From: Raphanus sativus
Taxonomy: Eukaryota > Streptophyta > Magnoliopsida > Brassicales > Brassicaceae
Reading direction: 5' to 3'
Assembly (NCBI RefSeq): GCF_000801105.2
Contig: NC_079519.1
Span: 14,491,547 to 14,555,546 of the forward strand
DNA: 64,000 nucleotides
Shown piece after piece: positions 11,123 through 22,405 of this stretch (positions are counted from its first letter, which is position 1; the number at the start of each line of letters is the position of its first letter). The notes beneath the pieces were generated by a model, which saw only the letters and a program-made list of their open reading frames with translations, was not told where the DNA came from and made no database searches. A program made the translations under genes and the position numbers.

Positions 11123-12226
11123 TGTGGGAACCAAAATTCGCACCGTCAATATTTCGTATAAATAAGGAAACTAGGAAAAACCTAATTTCCCAGAGGTCCC
11201 GGATTTCTTAGAAACCACACGTCAAGCAATCAGAACACGACAATAACGGAAAATAAAATAAAATTCGTAAAAAAGAGCAAGAAGGATTTTATTCCGAATC
11301 TGCGTATGAGCTTGACAACAACAAGGTAACGTGCTTCGGCTACGAGAGCTGTCGGCGAGATCCTAGTTCTAATACCCGAAGGTGGCTAAACCTAATTGAG
11401 TCGCAGCTCAAAAAAGAAAAACAGAAAGTTGCCTAAATTGCTCTAAGTGCTAAGTTGCTCTGGAAAAGTGATGCCTCTATGCCTCTCGCCTTGAACTCAT
11501 TATATACTCCCTCCAAGGTCGGTTTTCGCTTCCCCCTTTTGCCCTTAAGCCGTCATAGTCGAAAAATTGGGAATATTCCATTTTTTCCGATCTTCATGAT
11601 TATCTGCGGAAAGTTTCCATTTTTTCCGCGGAAACTGATGCTTATCCTCCAAGCATAAACCGTCATAAGGTTTATGGGTTTTTAAGAAATCGTAAGTAGG
11701 CCTCGAATAAAGTTTAGAACCTCTTTGGGCTGTATTTTTGATTCGAGACGTTTTTACGATTTCTCCGATAAGGTCAAATTTCCGTGGTTTTATCGTAAAC
11801 CAAACGGACGATTCCATTTGATCGAAAGATCAAGAAACGGATAGTCGTGAGTTGCGGAGAGCGGCTATACGGATAGTCGAAAATGCATAGTTTTACGTCG
11901 TATCGTCGTTGTGGGAAGACTTCAGACGTTTCGGAAAATGATCGATGTACGAACGCTCGATCGCTATAGCGACCGAACTTTGTCCGCAGCTCGGTCGCTA
12001 TAGCGACCGAGTTTTGTGTGATCCTGCGATTATCGAATTCCTATTCTCGTGTTTTGACGACTCTTTGTTATTTTTGATGATCGTGTTTTTGACGAGAATT
12101 TTAATTTTGCGGAACTTTTCGTAAGATATTTTATTTTCACGATTTCCTTTCGTAAAAAGTAAAATTAAATTTTATTTTACGAGTGTTTTGATTCTAACTT
12201 CGTAACAACGGTTTTTGACCCCAACA
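11123..12226 (-). repeat. 5' LTR of T1-related Tat element
   Basis: On the minus strand it starts TGTTGGGGTCAAAAACC and ends GGTTCCCACA (1104 bp). Its termini and PBS match T1, but it lacks the GC minisatellite and differs through most of its length, so it is a sister family. A TATA box is at 11500-11506 (minus). It carries two copies of a palindromic TCGCTATAGCGA core near 11958-12011. Confidence 0.88.
11990..12011. repeat. 22-bp perfect palindrome in LTR
   Basis: Positions 11990-12011 read identically on both strands, centred on the CTATAG core. A second, imperfect copy lies at 11956-11976. The paired sites are upstream of the LTR promoter in its own orientation, where a binding site or cruciform could matter. 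Function is inferred only from position. Confidence 0.8.
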
Positions 12227-12229
12227 CTA

Positions 12230-12925
12230 TACCTCCGGGTGGCAGAGTGCGGGTTCTCAATAACAGATCGGTAGTGGTTCCCCCATGGGGGACAGAATAC
12301 GATAAAAAACCTCCCATAACGCATACGGCCTCAGTGTCTATGACGAACCTCAGGGTTTAGTACGGCCTCAGGGTCTATATAGTAACCTCCGGGTTCAGTA
12401 CGGCCTCCGGGTCTATTAAAGAGCCTCAGGGTTCAATACAGCCTCCGGGTCTGTAATGAATCTCCGGATTCTAGATCACCTAAGGGTCGATCAAGGGCCT
12501 TTGGGTCTAACTGATCTTCGGATCTAGTAAGAACCTCAGGGTTCAAGGATCTTTGAATCCAAATACTAACCTTCGGGTTTGCCAAGAACCTCAGGGTTCA
12601 AAAGCATCAACCTCCGGGTTCGAGGTATCCATAGGGTTTATCACGGTCCCGGATCTAAGGATTAAACCCCAACACTCAGAAACCTCAGGGTTCAATGAGC
12701 AAACCTTCAGGTTCAATAAAACGGCTTTCAAGCCTAGGTAAGGGACCTCAAGGTTCAAGGCCTTAAGAACTTCCGGGTTCTAGGGCTCAAGAACCTCAAG
12801 GTTCAAACCAAGCTAGAACTCTAGAGTTCTAAGCAAGGATCTTTCATTCCAAAACTAAAACTCAGGTTTCTAATAATGGATTACAGGATCTAACGCTTTT
12901 CTAACATTTCAGGGTTCAGTCAATT
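12230..12925. repeat. Degenerate short repeats (CCTCAGGGTTCAA-like)
   Basis: About 30 variants of an AACCTC[A/C]GGGTTC unit alternate with GGCCTC[A/C]GGGTCTA over 700 bp, spaced roughly 18-40 bp. No protein reads through them. They lie between a T1-related LTR and the T3 aORF, so they are probably part of a Tat element's non-coding internal or LTR region. Confidence 0.75.
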
Positions 12926-12954
12926 TACTAAGGGATCCAGGTCCTAGACATTGA

Positions 12955-13090
12955 TATCCATCCAAGGGGTTAACCCTTACAAGGGTCCAGCCCTCGCAAG
13001 GGGTCAATTCCTACAAGGGTCCATCCCTCTCAAGGTTTCAGCCCTTTCAAGGGTCCATCCCTCTCAAGGTTTCAGCCCTTTCAAGGGACC
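12955..13090. repeat. Tandem CAAGGGTCCA/CAAGGTTTCAGCCC repeats
   Basis: Units built around TACAAGGGTCC, CCCTCTCAAGG and TTTCAGCCCTTTCAAGGG recur about six times. One 40-bp block near 13019-13090 is present twice almost exactly. These are distinct from the neighbouring GGGTTC repeats but share the GGGT core. Confidence 0.75.
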
Positions 13091-13477
13091 ATTCCTTCCC
13101 TCAAATCTGCGCATCTACCTAGGTGTCTTTGCGTTCCCAAAGATATGGGATTGATTCGACGAGATCTAAACCCTTAGGCTATTAATACGGTAGCAGGGCT
13201 CAAGCCCTAATTCCTCTAAAGTCCTAAGTGGTGCGATCCCAGGGGTAGAACTATCATCAGCTCCTAAGACCTCGCCTGATCTGATTAGGGTTATGGTCGG
13301 CCTTCGCCCCATAACCTCTGATAGGGAATTCCCCTATTTTCCAAATAAAAAACAATAGATATTACTCGGCAGTAAAACCATTGAAATTCAAGGGACCAGA
13401 AAAGCATATGAAAAACATTGTTTTAGCAAATATGGACCACGCAGGGCCGTTATTACAAAAAGGAGTTCGGATATCCT

Positions 13478-15295
13478 CTAAGACCTGCCACGCCTAGATG
13501 AAGGAATAGCTGGTTCGTCTTCGAAGGAAGGAGGTTCGGTACCCTTGAATTCCGCTTCAGCCAGAACCACCGTTTTGTACTGAGAAAATTCCTTGTGCAA
13601 GTTCCATTTTTGGGCCTGTCCTTTGAGCCATTCTCTCATTACTTCCCAACGGGCGACGATCCTTGCACCGTTCACAGCCATAGTCATCATTGTTTTCGAA
13701 GTCTCCGCCTCCGTTTGAAGTTCAACGATAGTTTCCTCCAGCTCTTGCTTCTCTCGGCTCAATTGGAGCGATTCAGCCGAAGCAATTTCTACTGAACCCT
13801 CGATGGCCCGGATCTTTGCCTGAAGGTCCCTAAGCTCCAGTTCCTTCGCAACATGCCTACTCTTCTCCTCAGATAATTGACGGGATAATTCTGAAACCTC
13901 ATCTCGATTCATAGACGAACCTTCCTCCACTATTCGGTCCTTCAGATGATTCAAATGAGAGAGGACCTGCACGGGAAAGCAAGCCTCATAAACCGCGGAT
14001 TCATCATACAAGGTTCTATTTATATCTCACCTGAAGGAGTTCGCCCTGAACCTGCTGAATAATCCCAGAGGAATCCTTGTCCAGGGGAAGAGCCTGCATC
14101 CGTGCGAATACGTTTGCACTCAAATCAGCCAGCACGTCAGACAACCCTCCGGACGAATATCCGGTCAACAACGGTCGTTGTGAGCGCGTACTTACTCCTT
14201 CCCTATGCCTGCCGCCTCGAGATGGAGAGGAATCGCTGCTCCTCCTTATCATCCTGCGCTTGTTACAGACATTCACGGCTCCATCACCCGAAGCATTCCT
14301 GCGGGACGAATCCCTCCTTGCAGATATAGCATCTGTGGCCTTCTTGAAAGCTATCATCGGATCTTTTGGGTTTCCTTCTCTTGTGTCTTCTGAGAAGGGA
14401 TATCCCGTGATTTATTATACGAAAAGAAAATACCTATAAGTCGCGAAGAGATAACTTACCCCACAGCTTACTACAGCGCAACACTTCCGGACTAAGAAGG
14501 CGGGTTACGCGGCGTTACTCAAGAAGGAGCTTCCGTGCCTGAAGAACATTGCACTCACCCTCGACAGGAGCTGAATGAGTTCCCTCTGGAAGAAAAAGGG
14601 ATACAAGTCAGATAGGTTCCGTTATCGGAACCCGTAAAAAGAGCGTCTGCTAAAACTTCTTACCTACGAAGTTTCATCGATAATAAGATCCTGGGAGGGT
14701 CATAAAAACGTATCTTTCTGGCCATTTCTTCACAAAAGCCAATCCCTTACGGTCAGTCTTGGGAAGCCATAGTTGGACGAAGATGAAAACGCCCCTCATG
14801 CCCATTCATCGGAGCCAGATGATAGGCGAAAAGTACTTCATTAACTCCAAAAGCCAGATCCTCTTCATCTCTGAGATTTTGGATGGCTATAAGGATGCGC
14901 CAAGCTGGAGGATTAAGTTGAGATGGGAGATATGAAAGTAGTTGCAGAGACTCGATATCAACGATGGTACATTACCTCTGAAGCCCGATTCGAAGAAATC
15001 CTCATAAATAGCAATCTCCTCGAGCATACCACCGGAAGCACGAATTGATAATCTAGGAATGCGAAGGACGACGGAAGAAGGAAGCGAATACCTTTCTTGC
15101 CAATCGCATAGCTCATCCTCTCTAACCGTTGATGCGGGACCCACTTGCAGAGATCCCAAAGAAACAAACAATAAGGGAGCTGGGGACAAAGGATTATGTA
15201 CGTCTGTATCATGACGTGGCGGTGGGCTGCTGGATCTGGACGACAAGGAGTTCGCTCTCTTCTCCGGCTCGTTTACTTCTGCCATTAAAAAGCTT
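13478..15295 (-). pseudogene. T3 antisense ORF (Transposase_28-like plus coiled coil), copy 1
   Basis: It corresponds exon by exon to 43153-44898. It begins at the ATG at 15295 (MAEVNEPEKRANSLSS), continues through a domain with RYSLPSSVVLRIPRLS and ESGFRGNVPSLISSLC, then a middle exon (about 14040-14357), then a coiled-coil exon ending SSRRGRS with a stop at 13478-13480. A GTGAG...CAG intron separates the last two exons near 13970-14033. The exon region around 14450-14900 is frameshifted. A TATATATA motif lies upstream at about 15358-15366 (minus). The product's function is unknown. Similar extra ORFs are reported in Tat-lineage elements. Confidence 0.75.
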
Positions 15296-15523
15296 CGGGA
15301 GTTAGCACGAGAGGTGACAAGATTCGAGAATAAGGAGATGTTGCACGAAGACGAGAGTATATATATGAAAAGGAAAGAGAGCCGTTGGGCATTCTCCTCG
15401 GAAAATCCGCCGATCCGAGATCTCGGAGTTCCCAAGACTGGGCTCGGGAAATTCAAATTCAAAAGAACCCCGCTCCCCAGATCTCCTGGAGTAAAGACGC
15501 GATCTTCAAAAGGAAAGTAAGAT

Positions 15524-16671
15524 TGATATATGGTGTTTTTCACATCATTGTATATATGTTTTCATTTGTTTCAAGTCACTAATTCGTGTCAGTCTAGTCC
15601 TTTTTGACATTTTACAGGTCTGGAGTTAGTAGAAGAGAGAAGAGAAGGTGCATGATGAAAAGATGTCCTTTTGGAGCAATCCTGCGGAGAACACTCAAGT
15701 AGAACAGTCCCGAGACTGTTCTCTCTCAAGCTGAACAAGCAGACGGAGTGATCCAGAGATTGTTCCCGACGAATATGGAAACTTCTATTTCGGGAATTAA
15801 AAGCCATGTTGCCCTAATCTCTTTTCTTCTGATTGGCGCCTCCATATAAAACGCCGTCTATCATTTTATTACTTTGTTACGCTAGTTTTTGCAAGACAAG
15901 TTTCATACTTTTGGATTCAAGCTTTTTGTAAGGGCAACGACTCACCTCTTCCATTCGAAGAACAACCAGAACCCTAGTTTTATTCTTCTTAATCTGATCA
16001 TGAGTATTTCAGTTTCATCTGTTGTTCTTCACTGCATCATGATTGAGTAGTCGGCTGTTGATCTAGGGTGATAGAGTGCATTCGCGACTGAGCATAGATA
16101 GGTTATCATTTAGTAAATCTTCATTCATTCATTGTTTCATGCCTGTGTTAAACTGATCATCTAGCGTTTGATCCTAAGTAAATATGTGCATCAAAAGTGT
16201 AATAGGTTGCTAGATCTTGTATGAATGAGCACTGCATCCTTACCCACACGAAAGTAGATGTTAAGGTGCATTGTGAACAAATCGGAGTCAATCATTAAGG
16301 TTCACCATCAGATCTCAAACCAAGCGACATCTTAGGAGTTGGGTCTGATCGGTGAAAGGATCAACTACACGACAGTGTATTGCTCTAGCCTGTTCTCCGA
16401 GTTCTAGATAGAACTGCATCGAACCTGAATAGCTGCTCGGTCGTGATTGAGATCACTCACATTCATCCTAAATTAACTCCTTTTAACTTGAATTCATCGC
16501 TTGTGCTTTTTACTTGTTCTCTACGTCACTTTTTAAACCAAATCATTATCTTCTTCTTAGCTTGATCTAGGAAGTCATATAACTAGAGTGTAGACTGGTC
16601 CTCTGGATTTGAATCTCAAATACAACCATCTGTTAACTTCGCAGTAGCAAGGATTCATTTTTAGTGTATCA
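15524..16671 (+). repeat. 5' LTR of A1 element
   Basis: It starts TGATATATGG and ends TTAGTGTATCA (1148 bp). A TATA box (TATAAA) is at 15845-15850, after GGCGCCTCCA. The PBS follows six bases after the LTR edge. It is near-identical to the LTR at 8162 over the first 330 bp and diverged afterwards, which suggests two different insertions or patchy conversion. Confidence 0.9.
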
Positions 16672-16676
16672 AGTTT

Positions 16677-16695
16677 TGGCGTCATTGCGACGGGG
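16677..16695 (+). other. PBS of A1 element
   Basis: TGGCGTCATTGCGACGGGG follows the LTR. It resembles the tRNA-Asp-type PBS of Athila elements (TGGCGCCGTTGCCGGGG, seen at 54329) with several mismatches. It may be a variant primer site or be mutated. Confidence 0.7.
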
Positions 16696-16788
16696 ACCAG
16701 ATTTTTTACCTCTATTTTTCGGTTTCATATCTAGTCTAAGATATCTAACTCATGTTTCTTTCTTTGTTTCAGCTGATGATCCAGGTGC

Positions 16789-19207
16789 ATGACCAATAGA
16801 CACACTCAGAGCAACACACAAGGGCCATTTCATTAGCTTACCAATGAAGAACTAGCGAGATTGGAACGACAGAACCATCAACAGTCGAGATCTACGAACA
16901 CCAATATGAGTAATCACCAGGATGATCACACTTCTGCGTTTGCACTCATGTAACAACAGATGCAGCAGATGCAGCAAACGATCCAAGCGCAGCAAGCTGC
17001 TCTGAATGCTGCAAATCAGCAGAACCAACCGGAGGAGGTTGTTCAGATCGGCCAGAGAAACTTACTGCGTAATCTGCCTGCTATGCGATCTGCCATCAAC
17101 CCTCCGCCGTGCACTAGGCAAGACTTTGAGATCAAGCCAGCCTTGATAAGTCTAGTGCAAAGGAAGATCTTCAATGGACTTTCTGCTGAGATACCGATGG
17201 ACCACATTGAGCACTTTGAGAAGATTTGTGGTTTCACTAAAGCGAATGGAGTATCACCCGATTACATCAAGTGTACTCTTTTCCCTTTCTCTCTTGATGG
17301 GAAAGCTTCTCGCTGGCTAGATTCCCTACCTACTGGATCACTCACCACTTGGGAACAAGTCCGATCTGCTTTCTTGAGCCATTTCTACACGAAATTGAAG
17401 ACGACAGCTCTGAGACAGAAGATCGCGACCTTCAAACAGCTAGTAGATGAGCCGTTCTGCGATGCATGGGAGCGATTCAATGTCTACCGCAGAGAGTTCC
17501 CACATCACGGTTTTGAGGAAGACTATCTGCTGGGAGTGTTCTATGTTGGAGTAAACTGGGAGTACAGGAACGCTTTGAACTCAACTAGTAATGGAGATTT
17601 CATGACCCAGTCCACTCAAGGTGCCTTCGCATTGATTGAGAACATGGCCTCAAGCTCAGCTGATAATAACCGCGAGACTGATCGCACTCAGAAGGTGAAA
17701 AGCGTTGATAACAGCAAGATTGATGAGCTCTCTGCCAAGGTCGATCAGCTGATCAAAAGCAATCAGAACCAGGTCTTCATCATGGAAGAATTCCCTCAGG
17801 ATAAAGCAACCGCGGAAGGTACATCAGAGGCAGATCAGTCAGTTGAGGATCAGCATGAAGTGAGCTATGTGAATGGGCAAGGATGGCAGTTCAAGAACTA
17901 TCACCCAAACCCTAACGCGAGGAACAATCCCCACCTGTTCAATAACCCTAAACCAGACGATGCTGCCAAAGGAAATCAGGGTCAGAAAAGTGGATACCAA
18001 AGGCCTTATGGCAATCAGGGAAGAACCTTTATCTTCTACCCAGCTCAGAATGCCCAGTTCCACAGCCAGAAACAGCCGGTTAATCAGCAGGCTGCACAAC
18101 CGGCTCAGTCTGCTCTGCATGATGACATGAAGAGCCTCGCAAATATGATGAGCCAACTGCTCCAAGGTCAGCAGATCCAGGGAAAAGCACTGAACTAGGT
18201 TACCAACGACATCAACACCAGGATGAATCATATGTTCAGTGACCTGAGTGCCAAGTATGACAATGCCTCAAGCCATATGAGACAGATGAATATTCAGATT
18301 GCTCAGACTGCTGAGAGTGTGAAGAGACAGCAAGAAACTCTCCCTGGAAAAACAGATAAGAACACCAAGGAGTGCAATGCAGTGGGTCTAAGGATTGGAA
18401 AGCAACTGCCTGATTTGGACCCCAGGAGATTCACATCGGCCGAGAAAGGGAAGCAGAAGGAGTCAGATCAGCCACCTGAAGCTGTACCCACAGATGAGGA
18501 AGAGGCAGAACAACCTACTGAGACTGTTCCGGCTGAAGCAAAGCGAACCGCTGGGGTTGTTCCACCGACTGTAGCACCTTCCCCTGCTCGTCAGTATGTA
18601 CCAAAAGTACCCTACCCTGTTCCGGCTAAGGTTACACGCAAGGATAAGGAGGAGATGAAGTGCAGGAAGATGCTGGAAGACCTAACTGTCAAGCTTCCTC
18701 TTATGAGTGCGATCCAGATGATACCATCAATGCGTAGCTTTGTGAAGGGACTGATCTCTGGGAAGATATCTGATGACAGCGAGTTCATGATTGTCTCTAA
18801 GGAGTGCAGTGCAGTGCTCCAGAACAAAAGCATCAAGAAACTGGGTGATCCGGGAAAATTTGTCCTCTCGGTTCAGATTGGAAGAACAGTCTTCTCATGC
18901 TCACTGGTCGATCTAGGGTCAAGCATAAACCTCATGCCCTATTCTGTGGCTAAACGCCTTGGATACACGGACTTCAAGCCTACCAGGATGTCCCTAGTGT
19001 TTGCTGATCGATCTGTAAAGTCTCCAGTTGGGATCCTTGAAGATCTTCAAGTTTTGGTTGGGAACACACTGGTCCCTGCCCATTTTGTTGTTCTGGAACT
19101 CGAAGAGGAGTCCAAGGACCCCTGATCCTGGGCAGACCATTCATATGCACTGTTGGAGCTATCATTGATGTCCGACAAGGGAAGATTGATCTCCACTTTG
19201 GAGATAT
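16789..19207 (+). pseudogene. A1 gag-protease region
   Basis: Starting at ATG 16789, just after a splice-acceptor-like TTTGTTTCAG, the frame runs with stops at 16834 (TAG), 16951 (TAA) and 18196 (TAG). Each stop replaces an expected Gln codon. The gag domain is clear from about 17150 to 17480 (HFEKICGFTK, LFPFSLDGKASRWLDSLP, TWEQVRSAFLSHFYTKL). The tail is Gln-rich. The protease motif SCSLVDLGSSINLMPYSVAKRLG is at 18896-18961; residues DLGSS instead of DTG are typical for Athila. A one-base deletion near 19120 shifts the frame in front of LILGRPF. Confidence 0.9.
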
Positions 19208-20790
19208 TATGATTAAGTTTGAGATGAATCAGATGCTCAAGAAGCCGATGCTGAATGGACAAACCTTCACTGTCCAAGAAGATGGTGATCCGCTAGAGCC
19301 GCATAAGGGAATGATTGAGGAGATTCTCATTGATGATCCTCTTGAACTCGCCTTAGTCAGAGCTGAAGCCGAGCAGAGCTTAGAGAGCGTTGATGCTGAT
19401 GCCTATGCCAAGTTCCTGGATTCAGCCAGAAGTATTGAAAGAATGGAGGCAAATCTAAGTCTGGGGGAGAACAGCGAGTCCAGCAAGTCGGCTGGAACAA
19501 CCGCGCCTCAGAACCCGTTTGTTCCGGCAGCTCAGACCGATGACTCGTGGAGCAAGCTGAAAGCTGCAAAGGTAGAGCTCAAATCCCTTCCTAGGGGACT
19601 CAGGTATGCATTTCTTGGACCCAATTTTACATACCCTGTCATTGTAAATGCTGACCTGAATAATGCCGAGACTGCTCTGCTTTTGTGTGAACTGTGAAAA
19701 TATCGTAAGGCATTAGGTTATTCTCTAGCTGACATACCTGACATTTCACCTGATCTGTGCATGCATAGAATACACCTGGAAGATGAATCGATGACTTCTG
19801 TAGAACATTAGAGGAGGTTAAACCCAAATCTAAAAGATGTTGTAAAGAAAGAGATAATGAAACTTCTAGAAGCTGGTGTAATCTATGCGATCTCTGATAG
19901 TAAGTGGGTTAGTCCTGTTCATGTAGTACCTAAGAAGGGTGGGATCACTGTGGTAACAAATGAAAAGAATGAATTGATCCCTACTAGAACAATTACTGGT
20001 CATCGCATGTGCATTGATTTTCGTAAGCTGAATGCTGCGACTCATAAGGATCTCTTCCCACTTTCTTTTATTGATCAGATGCTTGAGAGATTGCTTTTAG
20101 ATGGTTATTCAGGTTTCTTTCAGATTCCCATCCACCCAGACGATCAGGAGAAGACGACGTTCACATGCCCATATGGAACGTATGCATACAGGAGAATGCC
20201 CTTTGGCTTGGGCAATGCTCCAGCGACCTCCCAACGCTGCATGATGTCGATTTTTACTGATCTGATCGAGGACATAATGGAGGTTTTCATTGACGATTTC
20301 AGCGTCTATGGAAGCTTCTTTCATGTCTGTTTGTCAAATTTGTGCAGGGTACTGAAGCGATGCGAGGAGAAGCATCTGGTGCTGAACTGGGAGAAATGCC
20401 ACTTCATGGTCAAAGATGGGATTGTTCTGGGACACAAGATATCAGAGAAAGGCATTGAGGTGGACAAGGCAAAGATCGAGGTCATGATGAGTCTGCAGCC
20501 ACCTACTTCAGTGAAGGGAATCAGGAGTTTCTTAGGACACACTGGTTTCTATAGTTGGTTCATCCAGGACTTCTCTAAGATCGCGAGACCACTCACACGG
20601 TTGCTCTGCAAAGAAGCTCAGTTAGCCTTTGACAGCGACTGCCTAGCCGCATTCCACACGATCAAGGGAGCTCTAGTCAGTACACTAGTTGCCAACCTCC
20701 AAATTGGGATCTTCCTTTTGAGATCATGACAGATGCAAGTGATTTTGCAGTGGAGCAGTCCATGGACAGCGTAAAAACAAGAAGCTTCAC
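19208..20790 (+). pseudogene. A1 reverse transcriptase region
   Basis: The linker after protease reads MIKFEMNQML and EDGDPLEPHKG. Stops at 19695 (TGA) and 19809 (TAG) replace expected Arg and Gln codons. RT then runs 19857-20729 with KWVSPVHVVPKKGG, MCIDFRKLNAATHKD, MPFGLGNAPATSQRCM, VFIDDFSVYG and the connection KGIRSFLGHTGFY. A frameshift near 20690-20700 precedes the RNase H segment. All RT motifs including the catalytic DD are present, so inactivation came from stops and frameshifts and not from loss of catalytic residues. Confidence 0.92.
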
Positions 20791-21081
20791 GTGATATACT
20801 ATGCGAGCAGGACCTTAGATGAAGCTCAGTGTCGATACGCAACCACAGAGAAGGAGCTCCTTGCCATCGTGTTCGCTTTTGAGAAGTTCAGATCCTATCT
20901 GGTCGGATCAAAGGTGATTGTGCACACAGACTACGCGGCTCTCAAGTACCTACTCACAAAGAAGGATGCTAAACCGTGGCTCTTAAGATGGATTCTCTTG
21001 CTCCAAGAATTTGATATGGAGATAAGAGACAAGAAGGGGGTTGACAATGGAGTGGCAGATCATCTCTCCAGGATGAAAGTG
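20720..21081 (+). pseudogene. A1 RNase H domain
   Basis: The segment begins [13 protein letters not shown] and continues after a small disruption as [27 protein letters not shown], then [13 protein letters not shown], ending at DHLSRMKV where the solo LTR starts. TDASD, TEKELLA and HTDYAAL carry the expected acidic residues. The VGAVLGQ turn is corrupted (VEQSMDS). Confidence 0.85.
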
Positions 21082-22405
21082 TGACATACCATGAATTTCA
21101 CCCGCTTTTAGCCATGGTATATGAGAGTTTTCAATCATATTTACTATGTTTTCAAAGTGTTTTAGAGTATTTTCAGGCACAGGTACCTAATTGAAGAAAG
21201 CAATACTTTTGAGGTATTTTTGGAGTATTTTCACGAATGAAGAATCGACCGATAGAAAACCTGTGAGATCGGACGATTGAAGCCAATTACAATCGATCGA
21301 CAGATATCAAAGAGTGTCGATCGACATTAAGCCATTCGATGGATTACGATTTAGAAGATTTTCAAGTATCATAAAGTATGCTATTTACACACTAAGTCTC
21401 TGGCCGCCTGTTAGGCTTTATATACTAGGGTTTTGTATCATTTTAGAGGCAGACTTGCCTAGAGACCTAGTGGAGAAGAGAAGCAATTTGGCTACCTTAG
21501 GAGAAGAGTTAGAGTTGGAGAGATAGATCTGAGACTACAAAACAGAGAAGATCTTGAACTCCCTTTTATTTCTACTCATACTCTTTGTGTTCCTTATTTC
21601 ATATTAAGTTTTATTCAAACCATCATGATTTTGTCTCTCATGAATATGTCTGAGTAAACCTAATTGTTAGATTTAGGTTTCCCATAAGGGTGAATCATGT
21701 GATGAGATTGTGACAACTGTTAGGGTGATTAAATTAGTTCTTTCACTTTAGTTATTCTTTACACTAGATTTAGGATTGATCACCCTTAAATCTAGATCTT
21801 AGGATTGATGAGATAACCAACTGTATGCTCTCAATTCCCAGAAATAAACAAAAGTGATCTAACTGACTAGACACATGCGAAAGATGGTCTAGATCATTAG
21901 AGAACTTTTTCTACCAAACCGATAATGCTTGCTCGAATTACCGTCGATCGATACAACCATCGTTGTAGCGATCGATTGTTTGAAAGGTGTATCGATCGAT
22001 TAGACGAAAGTCGTATCGATCGACTCTTTTCTGTGATTAACAAACGACAGTTGAGATCCGGGATCTAGTCAAAGGAGACCCTACTGGTCGTACCTATTAT
22101 CTGAGTTCAAAGAACTAAAACCCTAATGTCACTTTCAAACTGCATAAATTCATACCTGAGAAATACCTGAATCTAGCTATTTTCCTCATTAAGAAACAAC
22201 CTTCATTTCAGTTACTGAATAACTTCCTTGTTCACCATATTATTTACTGCTTTAAAACCTATAAAACCTTAAGTCTATCTTCATCTCTAATTAATTGAAC
22301 CTTCAAGTAATCCTAGAGTCCTTGTGGATTCGATCCCTAAGTACTGCATCTGAACCTCTTATTTGAGAGAGTAATTCACTTTTTAGGGTAATTTGAATGA
22401 TATCA
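21082..22405 (+). mobile_element. Solo LTR of an A2-like Athila family
   Basis: It starts TGACATACCATG and ends GAATGATATCA (1324 bp). It is flanked by the 5-bp direct repeat AAGTG (21077-21081 and 22406-22410). Removing it and one copy of the repeat rejoins the A1 pol sequence. It carries TCGATCGA motifs near 21293, 21324, 21946, 21990 and 22014. No PBS or internal sequence remains, the signature of LTR-LTR recombination after insertion. Confidence 0.95.

Noticed and set aside
8162..16671. The two A1 LTRs as the ends of one element
   Set aside because: Order is reversed for one element: the left copy is preceded by 3' internal DNA and the right copy is followed by a PBS. They belong to different insertions or to a rearrangement.
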